Source: Desulfovibrionales bacterium (GTDB lineage: Bacteria; Desulfobacterota; Desulfovibrionia; Desulfovibrionales; Desulfovibrionaceae). Taken from it: a stretch of DNA of 64,000 nt. This document shows positions 56,065 to 64,000 of this stretch, piece after piece (the stretch's first letter is position 1; every line of letters starts with the position of its first letter). Both the position numbers and the translations under genes were made by a program. The stretch covers positions 34,350 through 98,349 of the forward strand of contig JASGMV010000005.1 of NCBI GenBank assembly GCA_030156255.1. Reading direction: 5' to 3'. The notes under the pieces were generated by a model, which saw only the letters and a list, made by a program, of their open reading frames with translations, did not search any database and was not told the origin of the DNA.

Positions 56065-56099
56065 CGGGGGAGAAATTTTTTCAAAAAGTTTCTCCCCCG
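56065..56099. terminator. Long hairpin after the YcaO gene
   Basis: CGGGGGAGAAA pairs with TTTCTCCCCCG, and the inside continues with TTTTT/AAAAA, so almost the whole 35 bases form one stem. It is followed by an A-run, not a T-run, on the plus strand. It starts 24 bases after the stop codon; a terminator role is likely but the form is unusual. Confidence 0.55.
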
Positions 56100-56335
56100 G
56101 AAAAAAAGAAAAAGCCCGGAGGCGCCGTCCGGCCACTTGGGATGAACGCGTTATTGGAGGATTACGTTCGCTCCCTGACCAAGTGACCGTGACCTGCGCT
56201 CCAGGCTTCATTAGAAGTAGCAATTCAGGCCAACAGGTCAAGGCGTCGGCGTTATTTTCCCATAAACTTTTTTACAACCTGCAGCGCGCCTCCCGGGCCC
56301 GGGAAAACCGGCGGCGGGAAAGACCGCCGTCTTGT

Positions 56336-56364
56336 GCAGCCGACGCCGTGACGGCGTCGGCTGC
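56336..56364. terminator. Terminator hairpin between YcaO and chemoreceptor genes
   Basis: Perfect 13-bp stem GCAGCCGACGCCG / CGGCGTCGGCTGC with a TGA loop. The plus side continues GTCTTTCTCTT, moderately T-rich. It lies 14 bases before the end of the convergent chemoreceptor gene and may serve both directions. Confidence 0.65.
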
Positions 56365-56378
56365 GTCTTTCTCTTGTA

Positions 56379-58715
56379 TCAGTTTTCCCCTTCCGTTTCG
56401 GACATTGTTTTCATAACGTTATCCAGATTCAGAGCCAGCTCCGCCACTTTCTGGACGGCCTGGGAGGACTCCTGCATCGCTGTCGACGTTTCGGTGGAAA
56501 TGCGGTTGATTTCCTCCGTTGCGCGGTTGATCTCTTCACTGGTCGCGGACTGTTCTTCCGAAGCGGTGGCGATGTTGCGCACCTGGTCCGCGGCGGCCTC
56601 CATATAGGAGACAATCGTTTGCAGCACCTCGCCGGACTTATCCGCCAATTCCGTGCTCCGCGCCACGGACTCGACCGCCCGGTTCGTGGCTTCGATGTTT
56701 TCCGTCGTGACGCTTTGCATGTTGGAGATCGCCTCGCCGACCTCCTTGGTGGCGTTCATGGTTTTCTCCGCGAGCTTGCGCACTTCGTCGGCCACTACGG
56801 CGAATCCCCGTCCGGCCTCTCCGGCTCTCGCGGCCTCGATGGCGGCGTTCAAGGCCAGCAAATTGGTCTGGTCGGCGATATCGCTGATGACGTTCAAAAT
56901 GTCGCCGATGCCGTTGGCCTTGGCGCCGAGTTCGTGCATGGACTCGCGCAATTGCTCGGAATGGGACTGGACTTGCCCGATGGACTCGATCACTTCCGCG
57001 ACGATTTCGGAGCCCTGCTTTGCGTTGGAGCGGGCCTCGTCCGTTCTTTCATAGGCGGAGCCGGCGTTTTTGGCGACCTCCAACACCGCCGCGTTCATCT
57101 CGTTCATGGCTGTCGCCGTCTCCGCGACCCGCTGCTGTTGCATGTCCGACCCCTGGGCCGCCTCGTTGATTTGCTGGGTGAGCTCCTGCGCAGCGGTCGA
57201 CAGCAGGTGGGCGATGTCCTCGGCCTGCGCCGCGGCGTCCGCGATGCGTTCGTTCTGCTCCTGGATCACCGCCTGTTGTCTGCGAATGTCCGTGACGTCG
57301 ATCCAAATCGCCAGGGAACCCAAAAGTTTCCCGTCCATATCGAATACCGGAGTAATCGATCCTTTGATGTTTTTCACTTTTTGGGAGCGCGTGGTGTACT
57401 CCAGCTCCTGCTCGATCTTCGTATTGCCCCGGATGGACTGGTCGGTCAACGTTTCGCGGCTGGAGTCGTTGTAGAAGAATTCGCCGGAACTCTTGCCGAA
57501 ATAGTCGGTGATTTTCTTGTTCTTTTCCAGCAGGTCGCCCATATAGTCATTGGCCCAGAGAAGTTTGGAGTCCGGGCCGGCAAGGGTGCACGGCAACGGC
57601 AGAGAATGGAGCACCCCTTCGGAAAAGCTTATTTTCGATTTGAGCTCCGCCACCATGGCGCCAATATTCTCGGAGAGGATCTTCAATTCGTATCGGAAGG
57701 TTCCGGACAGGGCTGCGGAATAATCTCCGGCGGCGATTTGGGACGCGAACGTCAGAATGCGTTGCGTCGGTTGAATGATGTTCCGTCGGACGATGAGGAC
57801 GATGATGGCGATCAGGATGACGGAGGCCGCAACGCCTCCGATAATCAGGATGCGTTCCTGGGCGACCGCGATGGACGCAAGATCGTCTTCGTAGGCGCTC
57901 ATCACCATCGTCCAGCTATTTTTTTTGCTGGTCGAAAAACTCATGAGTTTCGGACGGCCTTGCCAGTCATACCTTGCCGAGCCTTCCTTCTGGGACAGGA
58001 TGGTTTGGATGAAAGCCTGATCCGACTGGTCTTTCAATATCAAGGTCTTGTCCGCCGCGTGGCCAAGGATGATTCCGTCTTCGTTGATGATGAACCCGTA
58101 ACCGCCGGCGCCGATCTTGATGGGGTCCAGCAGGTCCTTGGTGAACCTCTCCCAATTGGGGAATATTCCGACGCCCCCGATGGTTGTTCCGGCGGCGTCC
58201 TTTACGGCGCAGGCCACGGCGAAGATGTAAATGCCGCCGCCGCTCTTGGACACAAGGATTCCCTTGGACAGATAATGGTCCTGTCCGGACATAACGGCCT
58301 TGACGTACTCCCTGGAGGCTCTGTCGGCGCCCACCAGGCTGGCGCCTTTGGCGTTTCTGCCGGCAATCACCTTTCCAGAGGAGTCGAAAACAAAAGAAGC
58401 CCAGAACTCGGGGTAGCTTTTCATGAGCGAGACGAAAACGCCCTGCGCGTCGCCCGCTGATTCGTTCTGGATGGCTTTCACCACGCTGGGGAGGCTGGCC
58501 ACCAAGTCGGCCACGGACTGCGTCTGGTCGAGATACAAATCCAGCGCGCTGAGGCTCTCGTTGACCATATTGTCCATCGCCGCGCTTTGCTCCTTGAGGA
58601 CTGCGGAGTAGGTGCTGTTGCTTGTCCACCACACGCCGACGGCGAAAAACAGCAGGACCATCAAAGTAATGGATGCGCCGATGACCGTGTTGACGCTTTT
58701 TATCCACGTAAACAT
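56379..58715 (-). CDS. Methyl-accepting chemotaxis protein with Cache and PAS domains
   Basis: A 778-residue transmembrane chemoreceptor. Helix 1 about 10-30 ([20 protein letters not shown]); periplasmic double-Cache sensor about 35-285 ([40 protein letters not shown]); helix 2 near 290-315; HAMP ([20 protein letters not shown]); a cytoplasmic PAS about 365-480 ([20 protein letters not shown]); and the signalling hairpin with the tip [20 protein letters not shown]. Double-Cache domains usually bind small metabolites such as amino or organic acids. The extra PAS next to HAMP adds a possible redox input. It is a single gene, not near other che genes. Confidence 0.94.
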   Translation of the reverse strand: MFTWIKSVNTVIGASITLMVLLFFAVGVWWTSNSTYSAVLKEQSAAMDNMVNESLSALDLYLDQTQSVADLVASLPSVVKAIQNESAGDAQGVFVSLMKSYPEFWASFVFDSSGKVIAGRNAKGASLVGADRASREYVKAVMSGQDHYLSKGILVSKSGGGIYIFAVACAVKDAAGTTIGGVGIFPNWERFTKDLLDPIKIGAGGYGFIINEDGIILGHAADKTLILKDQSDQAFIQTILSQKEGSARYDWQGRPKLMSFSTSKKNSWTMVMSAYEDDLASIAVAQERILIIGGVAASVILIAIIVLIVRRNIIQPTQRILTFASQIAAGDYSAALSGTFRYELKILSENIGAMVAELKSKISFSEGVLHSLPLPCTLAGPDSKLLWANDYMGDLLEKNKKITDYFGKSSGEFFYNDSSRETLTDQSIRGNTKIEQELEYTTRSQKVKNIKGSITPVFDMDGKLLGSLAIWIDVTDIRRQQAVIQEQNERIADAAAQAEDIAHLLSTAAQELTQQINEAAQGSDMQQQRVAETATAMNEMNAAVLEVAKNAGSAYERTDEARSNAKQGSEIVAEVIESIGQVQSHSEQLRESMHELGAKANGIGDILNVISDIADQTNLLALNAAIEAARAGEAGRGFAVVADEVRKLAEKTMNATKEVGEAISNMQSVTTENIEATNRAVESVARSTELADKSGEVLQTIVSYMEAAADQVRNIATASEEQSATSEEINRATEEINRISTETSTAMQESSQAVQKVAELALNLDNVMKTMSETEGEN

Positions 58716-59136
58716 GAGAGGCTTCCTTTTATCGTTGAGTTGTTACCGCTGAAAAAACCGGCTTATTCGTTGGCCACAGATCGCCTGATAACATCTTGTT
58801 TTTGCTAGTTATCTTCCGTGTCACGGCGGAAGTAGGACGACCGATCTTTTACTCCGATAAAGTTGAAGATACTAATGAGAAGATCCGCTGCAAGGAGGGC
58901 GTTTGCCGGCCTTGCGGCTTTGCGGCTCATCGACACGGCTTCCGTGCCATTAATGCGAATGTGAAGGGAAAGCCAGTATAAATTTCAGGAGTACTTGCTA
59001 TATCGTTTTGTGTGCTTGGTGCGCAGTAAGCAATTACTCCGGAGAGCGGCAGGGAGGATAAGACGGATATTGGAAATATATCAGAGGCAGTGGAATGCTG
59101 CGGACCTTGTTTCGTTAACGCGAGAGGTCTTCCAGA
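58716..59136. other. AT-richer gap between chemoreceptor and porin genes
   Basis: A 421-base gap that should contain the chemoreceptor promoter (minus strand) and the end of the porin transcript. No gene, RNA or clear promoter was recognised; CCGATAA at 58855-58861 resembles a sigma-28 -10 element but has no TAAA partner at the right spacing and points away from the chemoreceptor. Confidence 0.4.
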
Positions 59137-60402
59137 TCAGAATACGATGAAGTTGTAGTCGAACAGCAGGCGAACATCATTATAGGTTACCCCCCCGTAG
59201 ACTTTGTCCTGCTGGACTTCCGCGTAACGGGCTCTGAACGTCAATCCTTTCAGGTAGGCGTCTTCGGGAAAAATATCCGCGAATTGGTAGCGCAGTTCGT
59301 AATCGAATTCCCGCATGTTCGGCGAGGCCGCGCTACCGGCGTTGGGCGTAACGGACTGCACGAACGTGAAATAGGCGTGAAGCCCCGTGAGGTCGACGCC
59401 GCCCAGGTTGTAATGGACCGACACACGCCCGGAGTTTTCGCCGGCGCGGTTGAAGTCTTCCTCCATCACCGAGTTGTAGCCGGGATAGCAGCCGTCGTAG
59501 GGATCGACGATGTCGTGGTTGTCGTCCGTGAAGGTCGCGGCCAGCTCCACATCGAAGTTCTTGTACTGTGCGCCGACTTTGGCGCCCGCCGCCCCGGTGT
59601 TGAAGGTTCCCGCGATGGCTTGGCCCGTGTCCTGTTGCTGGAGGAATTGGACGCCGGCCCAGGCCTTGACGCCGTCGGACAAGTCCCATGAGCCGGTAAG
59701 CTCCGCGTAGACGGAGTTCATCATCTCCCAGGAGTAGTATTCCCAAGCCGTGGCGGAGTAGTTGTCCAGAAAGTCGTACGTCGCGCCGATCAGGCTCACG
59801 GGTTGGCGTGCGGCGTAGCCCGCCGCGGACGACATCTCCACAAAGGTGGTGGAGGTGCGGTCCTTCATTTTCGTGACGTGCGACGCCAGAATATTCAAAT
59901 GCTTCACCGGGGTCGAACGGATGGTGTACGCCTCGAAGGTGACGGGCGTCATCCTGGAATCGTTGGGATTGATGAGAAACGGTGTGTCCAGCTCCTGGCG
60001 ATAGAATTGCCCCGTGCTGTTGAACGCCTTGATCTTTATGTAGGCTTGGCCCAAAGCCGAATAACCTTCCTGCTTGCTGTCCAACAGACCGGCGCCGGCG
60101 CGGCTCTTTTGGTCGATGAAAAAAGGCTGGGAGGTGTACCCGGCGATTCCCGCGGAAACGTGCTTGTACCAGGCGGTCTCGTAATGCAGCATGCCGCCGA
60201 TGGCCATGGACTCCTGGGTGGAGCCGAGCTGCGTGTGCAGCTTCATGTAATAAAGCCGGGCGTATCCTTTCAACGTTCCGTTGCGCAAAGCGCCCCAGAC
60301 GGAGTCGGCGTCCTTTTGCTCCGCAAAAACCGCGTTTGACGCCAAGAGCATCAGGCACAAGGCAAGTCCGGCCAAGCGCCCAAGTTTGAGAAGAACAGGC
60401 AT
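59137..60402 (-). CDS. OprD-like outer-membrane porin
   Basis: A 421-residue exported beta-barrel protein. Signal peptide about 1-27 (LGRLAGLALCLMLLASNAVFA), then alternating amphipathic strands rich in Tyr and Gly (LKGYARLYYMKLHTQL, NMREFDYELRYQF) and a last strand ending in an aromatic residue (RLLFDYNFIVF), as required for barrel assembly. The pattern SALGQAYIKIKAFNSTGQFYRQELDTPFLINPNDSRMTP-like region (strand, then LDTPFLINPNDSRM) resembles OprD porins, which take up small organic acids or amino acids. It stands alone; the substrate cannot be told. Confidence 0.83.
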   Translation of the reverse strand: MPVLLKLGRLAGLALCLMLLASNAVFAEQKDADSVWGALRNGTLKGYARLYYMKLHTQLGSTQESMAIGGMLHYETAWYKHVSAGIAGYTSQPFFIDQKSRAGAGLLDSKQEGYSALGQAYIKIKAFNSTGQFYRQELDTPFLINPNDSRMTPVTFEAYTIRSTPVKHLNILASHVTKMKDRTSTTFVEMSSAAGYAARQPVSLIGATYDFLDNYSATAWEYYSWEMMNSVYAELTGSWDLSDGVKAWAGVQFLQQQDTGQAIAGTFNTGAAGAKVGAQYKNFDVELAATFTDDNHDIVDPYDGCYPGYNSVMEEDFNRAGENSGRVSVHYNLGGVDLTGLHAYFTFVQSVTPNAGSAASPNMREFDYELRYQFADIFPEDAYLKGLTFRARYAEVQQDKVYGGVTYNDVRLLFDYNFIVF

Positions 60403-60824
60403 AGACGCAGCTCCGCGGGGTTAGCAGGCCGCTCCAAAATGGCTCTTAGTTTCGTCAGCGAAAAAATCCAAATCGCCTATGATTACGAATTCACTGCGCG
60501 GCCCGGATTTTCACCTCCGCGCATCACACCATCTTGAACGGCCTGCATTCAATGAGTTTTCCAACAGTCCGTTAAAAGTTTCCCTTCTTATAGAACAGGT
60601 AGTTAGCGAACTCGGCGGAGATAACATAAAGGCCGACGATGATCCACATGGCAATGAGGAAAGAAGAGGGCAGGGGCTCGAACCCATGACGCCACTGGGC
60701 GCGCAGGCGTTCAGTCAAGACCGCTCCGCAAAAATTGCGTTTTCAGCGGAGCGGTCTTGTTTTTCGGATGTGCTGCACCGGTTGTTCGTGTACGCAACGC
60801 GTGGAGGCGACGCCGACGCCCGGA
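60403..60824. other. Intergenic region, possible small RNA gene
   Basis: A 422-base gap between the porin start and the end of the CofD-like gene (both minus strand). It carries a plus-strand terminator (listed separately) with no plus-strand protein gene before it, so a small plus-strand RNA ending at 60764 is possible. The porin promoter is presumably at the left end. GGGCTCGAACCC at 60674-60685 looks like part of a tRNA T-arm but no tRNA can be folded around it. Confidence 0.4.
60716..60764 (+). terminator. Strong plus-strand terminator without an upstream gene
   Basis: Perfect 14-bp stem CAAGACCGCTCCGC / GCGGAGCGGTCTTG with a 16-base loop, then TTTTT at 60760-60764. On the minus strand the hairpin is not followed by T's, so it works for a plus-strand transcript. 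Confidence 0.75.
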
Positions 60825-62012
60825 TCAACTGAGCGAGAGAAGAATTTGCGCCAATCGGTCGGCCTGAATGTACGGTTTGCTGTCGGGGTCCACGAGCTTG
60901 CAGCAAATGGCCCGGACGCCCATGGACTCCAGAGCCCCGATGTCCAGACCGGGGTAGAGGTTTTCGTCCTCGTCCAGCAGGACGAAGTTGAGCACGTCCT
61001 CGGTTTTGATTTCGCCCGGATCGTCCTTTTTGAGATGTTCGATGATCAAGGCGACCTGTTTGTTGACGTTCAACCCCATGGCCTCGGGGTCCGCAGCGGT
61101 GTTGGGGACGTACACCTTGGGGCACAGGGCTGCGGCCACGGCCCTCCCCACTCCGGAGGGCAGGAAGTTGGCTATGAGGCTCGAATAGAAGCTGCCGATG
61201 GGGTAGACAATGAGATCGGCCTGTTTGATGAGCTTGCGCATCTTATTGCGGATGTCGACATTCGCCGGGGTCGGATCGTCCAGGCTTTTGACCAGCTCGA
61301 ACGAGACGATGGGGGCGTCGATGGGGGGCGCCTCTTTGCCGGTGAGGTTGTGCTGCCCCACGATGCGCCGGCCGTTTTCCAGGATGGCGGCCATATGCAG
61401 GTTGGAGTTGACCGTGGGCCGCACCGTCCCCCGCGCTTGGACCAGTTTGGAGAACATGTAGATGACCGGGTCGAGATGCCGGCGGTAGGACAGAAACCCT
61501 CCCGTGAGCACCAGATTGCCGATGGAGGCGCCCCGAAGGTTGAAGTCCTTGGGCATGCGCTCCCGGAAATCCAACAGGTGGTTGCGGATGATCTTGCGCA
61601 TGGGCGCTCGGATGGCGCCCACCAGCGGATGTTTGCCCCCGCCCATCTCTTTGAGCTCCGTAAACAGCTCTTCCTGGGATTTGGACTTGGACATGCGGTA
61701 GACGAAGAGCTCGTAAATTTCCGGATAGCCATGCAAGCTTTGGTCCGCCAGCGCCATGAGGCGGTTGCGGATGTCCCCTACGGCGAGCATGTCGAAGGCT
61801 TTGCGGATTTCGGCCGACGACCCGCCCGAGTCGAAGGGAGTAATGATGTGGATGGAGTTGTAGGTGTAGTGGATCAGCTTTTGCGAAAACGACCTGAGGG
61901 CGGTTCCCCCGCTGAAAAAGAGCAGTTTGGGTCCCAGGTCCGGGCGGCTTTGAAATCGGGCCAGCCGGATTGGATTCGGTATTTCGACGTCGCGGGTGAT
62001 GCGTATACGCAT
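60825..62012 (-). CDS. GAK-system CofD-like protein
   Basis: A 395-residue protein of the CofD/YvcK fold. Visible marks: LLFFSGGTALRSFSQKLIHY, ITPFDSGGSSAEIRKAF (the SGG nucleotide/phosphate loops), GASIGNLVLTGGFL, and ADLIVYPIGSFYSSLIANFL. CofD itself transfers a lactyl-phosphate group in F420 synthesis, and YvcK-type relatives bind UDP-sugars; this branch is known by name only, from its constant association with an HprK-related kinase and an ATP-grasp enzyme. It lies 18 bases after the kinase gene, same strand. Biochemical role unknown. Confidence 0.85.
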   Translation of the reverse strand: MRIRITRDVEIPNPIRLARFQSRPDLGPKLLFFSGGTALRSFSQKLIHYTYNSIHIITPFDSGGSSAEIRKAFDMLAVGDIRNRLMALADQSLHGYPEIYELFVYRMSKSKSQEELFTELKEMGGGKHPLVGAIRAPMRKIIRNHLLDFRERMPKDFNLRGASIGNLVLTGGFLSYRRHLDPVIYMFSKLVQARGTVRPTVNSNLHMAAILENGRRIVGQHNLTGKEAPPIDAPIVSFELVKSLDDPTPANVDIRNKMRKLIKQADLIVYPIGSFYSSLIANFLPSGVGRAVAAALCPKVYVPNTAADPEAMGLNVNKQVALIIEHLKKDDPGEIKTEDVLNFVLLDEDENLYPGLDIGALESMGVRAICCKLVDPDSKPYIQADRLAQILLSLS

Positions 62013-62030
62013 GGATACTCCAGGGTCGAC

Positions 62031-63131
62031 TTAGTCGGGAATGGCCGAAGGGCCTTGCTCCATGAAATCCATGCACGCCTGGGCGGCTTTGTCGAAGTCC
62101 ACGCCGCCGCTCATTTCAATGACCGTGCACAGAGAGAGGAATTCGACGTAGTCCCCGATGGGGCGAAGCGGAATGGGGTCGTTGTGTCCGGGGAGATAGA
62201 ACAGGCCGGCCGACTTCTGGATGGCCTCCAGCAGTTCGAACCGTTCGGCCGGGTCCACTTTGCGGATCGAGACCGGCTCGCCGTTTCGTGTCCAGTTGAG
62301 GATCACCAAGGCGTCCATGGGGGCGTCGATGACGAACCGGCCCTTGCCGAAGCACTGGTCGATGAAGACGTCGTATTTCTCCTCCAGCCCCCAAAGTTCG
62401 TCCACGGGCATGGAGCGGTAGCGCGCGATGTCCTTCTGATCGAGGATCTTGATGAGGTCGGGGTTGTTGAGGGCCGTGCCGGGATTGATGCGGGGCAGTT
62501 TGGCGACGCCGTGCATGGTGAGCTTTTGGCTGTTCTTTTCGATCATCACGCGGTCGTTGGAGACGAAGTTCGCTCCGCGGCTCATGACGTGCAGGGCCAG
62601 CGTGGATTTTCCGGCGCCGGAGAAGCCGGCCAGGCAGACGCCTCGGCTTTTCCAGATCACGCCGGCGGCGTGGCCGAGCAGGCAGCCTTTCTTGAGCATA
62701 TGCTCGATGTGCAGCGCATTGATGAAGTTGATGACCTGATTGGAGTTCTCAAGGCAGGGGCCGATGGCCAGATAGTCGTCCTCTCCATAGATGAAGACCA
62801 TGCCGGTGGTGATCTTGCGGAGAATGCGCCCGTCCTCCAGGTCGTAGTATTCCTCTTTGAGCTTCGTCTTGCCGGGATCGGGCTGCTTGATCGTAAAGGC
62901 GTAAGGGAAATTCGGCGCCGGGGCTTCGTGGGCTGAGACCGTAATGGTCGGGGGCTTGGCGTCGGTGACGAACTCGCCGAAATAGCCGACCAGGTCGGCG
63001 GCCAGTTCGGACGTGTTGGCCTTGACCTGGACGACGAACTCGCCGAAGGCCAGATTCAATTCATGCGTCGCCGGGTAGGTCTCCCGGATGCCGGCAATCA
63101 GTTCGGTGCGGTTCCCGCTGGTATTGATCAT
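62031..63131 (-). CDS. GAK-system HprK-related kinase
   Basis: A 366-residue protein. The C-terminal half resembles HPr kinase/phosphorylase: Walker A GFSGAGKST preceded by LLGHAAGVIWKSRGVCL, then FVSNDRVMI. The N-terminal 130 residues (HELNLAFGEFVVQVKANTSE, YGEDDYLAIGP) are specific to this branch. It is not the PTS regulator itself, because the HprK N-terminal domain and signature after the P-loop are missing. Its start overlaps the stop of the ATP-grasp gene (ATGA), and the CofD-like gene follows, so the three are made together. Substrate unknown. Confidence 0.87.
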   Translation of the reverse strand: MINTSGNRTELIAGIRETYPATHELNLAFGEFVVQVKANTSELAADLVGYFGEFVTDAKPPTITVSAHEAPAPNFPYAFTIKQPDPGKTKLKEEYYDLEDGRILRKITTGMVFIYGEDDYLAIGPCLENSNQVINFINALHIEHMLKKGCLLGHAAGVIWKSRGVCLAGFSGAGKSTLALHVMSRGANFVSNDRVMIEKNSQKLTMHGVAKLPRINPGTALNNPDLIKILDQKDIARYRSMPVDELWGLEEKYDVFIDQCFGKGRFVIDAPMDALVILNWTRNGEPVSIRKVDPAERFELLEAIQKSAGLFYLPGHNDPIPLRPIGDYVEFLSLCTVIEMSGGVDFDKAAQACMDFMEQGPSAIPD

Positions 63132-64000
63132 TGCTTCATCCTTTTGATGATGTGGTCCACGTAGAGTTTGGAAGCGTCGATGCCGCGGGCCTCCTGAATG
63201 CCTTTGAATCCGCCAAAGGTGGAGACTTCGAAAATGCGGGGGCCGTCCTCGGTCAAGGCGGTGTCCACAACGGCGAACTCCAGGTCGAAGAGGGACTGGG
63301 CTTTTTGGGCCAGATCAATGATTTCTTGCGGAGGATCGAAGGACACGTATTTTCCTCCGGCCGCGGTCGTGGTGTTCCACTGGTTCTTGTCCTGTTTGGC
63401 GCGGGCGTAGGTGGTCAGATAGTCCCCGCCCATGAAGGCGATGGCCAAATCCATATCGCCCATGTCGATGGTCTTTTGCAGATAGATGGTCCGGTGCTCG
63501 CTGTGGTAGTCCTCGATGTGCTCCCGGGCGTCGGGGCCGAACTGTTGGACGAACATGCCTCTGGCCTTGGTGGAGTAGAGCGGCTTGAACACGGCCTCTC
63601 CGTAAGCCTCCAAGGCGATCATGGCCTCGTCCACCGACGCGGTGACGGTGGTGGGAGGCATGGGAATGTCGTGGGCCTGGAGGGTGATGGTGCAGGACAT
63701 GCGGTCCAGCAGGCGCATCAAGGATTCCGGTTTGGAGAAACACTTGACGCCCTGATGGTTGAGAAAACGGAGGATTTCCAGCCTGTCCAGAAGATCCGGA
63801 GAATAGCTCGACCCGATTTTTTTGACCACCAGTCCATCCAATTCGGCCAGATTGGCGTCGCCAAACCAGCAGGCGCCGGACGGCAACTCCAGCCGAACTT
63901 TATCCATCTCGACCAAAAGGCGATGGCCGGTTTTTTCGGCGAAAGCGTCGACCAGCTTTTCAGTGGACCAGACACCCTTTGTCCCGATAACTCCAATGCG
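63128..64000 (-). CDS. GAK-system ATP-grasp enzyme, 5' partial
   Basis: The minus-strand frame is open from 63128 to the right edge of the window (first visible residues RIGVIGTKGVWSTEKLV), so the N-terminus is just outside. The 290 visible residues show an ATP-grasp fold: PMPPTTVTASVDEA, the Lys in AVFKPLYSTKARGMFVQQ, IYLQKTIDMGDMDLAIAFMG, and the metal-binding end FAVVDTALTEDGPRIFEVSTFGG. It resembles RimK/LysX-type carboxylate-amine ligases, which attach amino acids to peptides or amino groups. First gene of the GAK-like cassette; stop overlaps the kinase start. Confidence 0.87.
   Translation of the reverse strand, partial: RIGVIGTKGVWSTEKLVDAFAEKTGHRLLVEMDKVRLELPSGACWFGDANLAELDGLVVKKIGSSYSPDLLDRLEILRFLNHQGVKCFSKPESLMRLLDRMSCTITLQAHDIPMPPTTVTASVDEAMIALEAYGEAVFKPLYSTKARGMFVQQFGPDAREHIEDYHSEHRTIYLQKTIDMGDMDLAIAFMGGDYLTTYARAKQDKNQWNTTTAAGGKYVSFDPPQEIIDLAQKAQSLFDLEFAVVDTALTEDGPRIFEVSTFGGFKGIQEARGIDASKLYVDHIIKRMKQ

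Larger units (their letters stand above)
56042..56378. other. Convergent intergenic region with hairpins
   Basis: A 337-base gap between the YcaO gene and the convergent chemoreceptor gene. It holds two strong hairpins (listed separately) and an A-rich run (about 56100-56115). No gene is seen. Confidence 0.5.

Noticed and set aside
58855..58861. Sigma-28-like -10 (CCGATAA) near the chemoreceptor
   Set aside because: No TAAA at the right distance and the wrong orientation for the chemoreceptor gene.
60572..60649. 25-residue hydrophobic open frame on the minus strand (MWIIVGLYVISAEFANYLF)
   Set aside because: It could be a small membrane protein, but there is no ribosome-binding site before the ATG and no other support.
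60674..60685. tRNA T-arm-like GGGCTCGAACCC, possible tRNA or attachment site
   Set aside because: Only three stem pairs form on the minus strand and no acceptor, D-arm or anticodon arm can be built around it.

Overview
The window is about 64 kb of high-GC chromosome from an anaerobic Gram-negative bacterium. It most resembles a Desulfovibrionales-type sulfate reducer (Desulfobacterota). The grounds are the LPS-export and rpoN cluster (kdsA-kdsC-lptCAB-rpoN-hpf-ptsN-rapZ-PTS IIA), an [FeFe]-hydrogenase with a GltD-like partner, a manganese-type family II pyrophosphatase, a large heterodisulfide-reductase (Hdr)-type operon with a UGA-coded selenocysteine, and many two-component and chemotaxis proteins. 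The assignment is an inference from gene content; there is no rRNA in the window. No insertion sequence, CRISPR array or convincing tRNA was seen.

Layout. Positions 1-1727 hold the end of a chemoreceptor and a single-domain response regulator. At 1888-12139, purQ is divergent from a long plus-strand run: pyrG, kdsA, kdsC, lptC, lptA, lptB, rpoN, hpf, ptsN, rapZ and a mannose-type PTS IIA. These cover CTP and Kdo supply, the inner-membrane and periplasmic parts of LPS export, sigma-54, ribosome hibernation and PTS-type regulation. ppaC follows at 12268-13188 with a strong terminator. At 13578-17440 an FAD/Fe-S oxidoreductase (NuoF-type cluster plus GltD) is paired with an [FeFe]-hydrogenase. 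At 17537-25389 a minus-strand run reads ileS, lspA, lgt, a short lipoprotein, a small membrane protein, cpoB-like, an NIL/ferredoxin protein, a PilZ-like protein and cheZ. At 25684-28687 a secreted or lipid-anchored trypsin-like protease overlaps a TraT-like lipoprotein. A methyltransferase-glycosyltransferase fusion (29231-31390) is flanked by AT-richer DNA.

The most notable region is 31663-47540. A sigma-54 activator and its histidine kinase are transcribed away from a nine-gene electron-transfer operon: FrhB-like, HdrA, MvhD, FdhB-like, a 1143-residue HdrA-HdrA fusion with an apparent response-regulator receiver domain inserted in its first flavin module, HdrC, HdrB, a tandem universal stress protein, and an HdrC/HdrD-like protein whose reading frame crosses a UGA followed by a bacterial-SECIS-like stem-loop. 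A good -24/-12 sigma-54 promoter lies in front of the operon. Together these suggest a signal-controlled, flavin-based electron-bifurcating or confurcating complex.

The right part holds a periplasmic-binding-type hybrid kinase (47906-51031), dksA, an NFACT/RqcH-like protein with a methyltransferase and a YcaO-TPR protein (52078-56041), a Cache/PAS chemoreceptor, an OprD-like porin and, at the right edge, a cassette of a CofD-like protein, an HprK-related kinase and an ATP-grasp enzyme (known by name as the GAK system, function unknown), cut by the window end.
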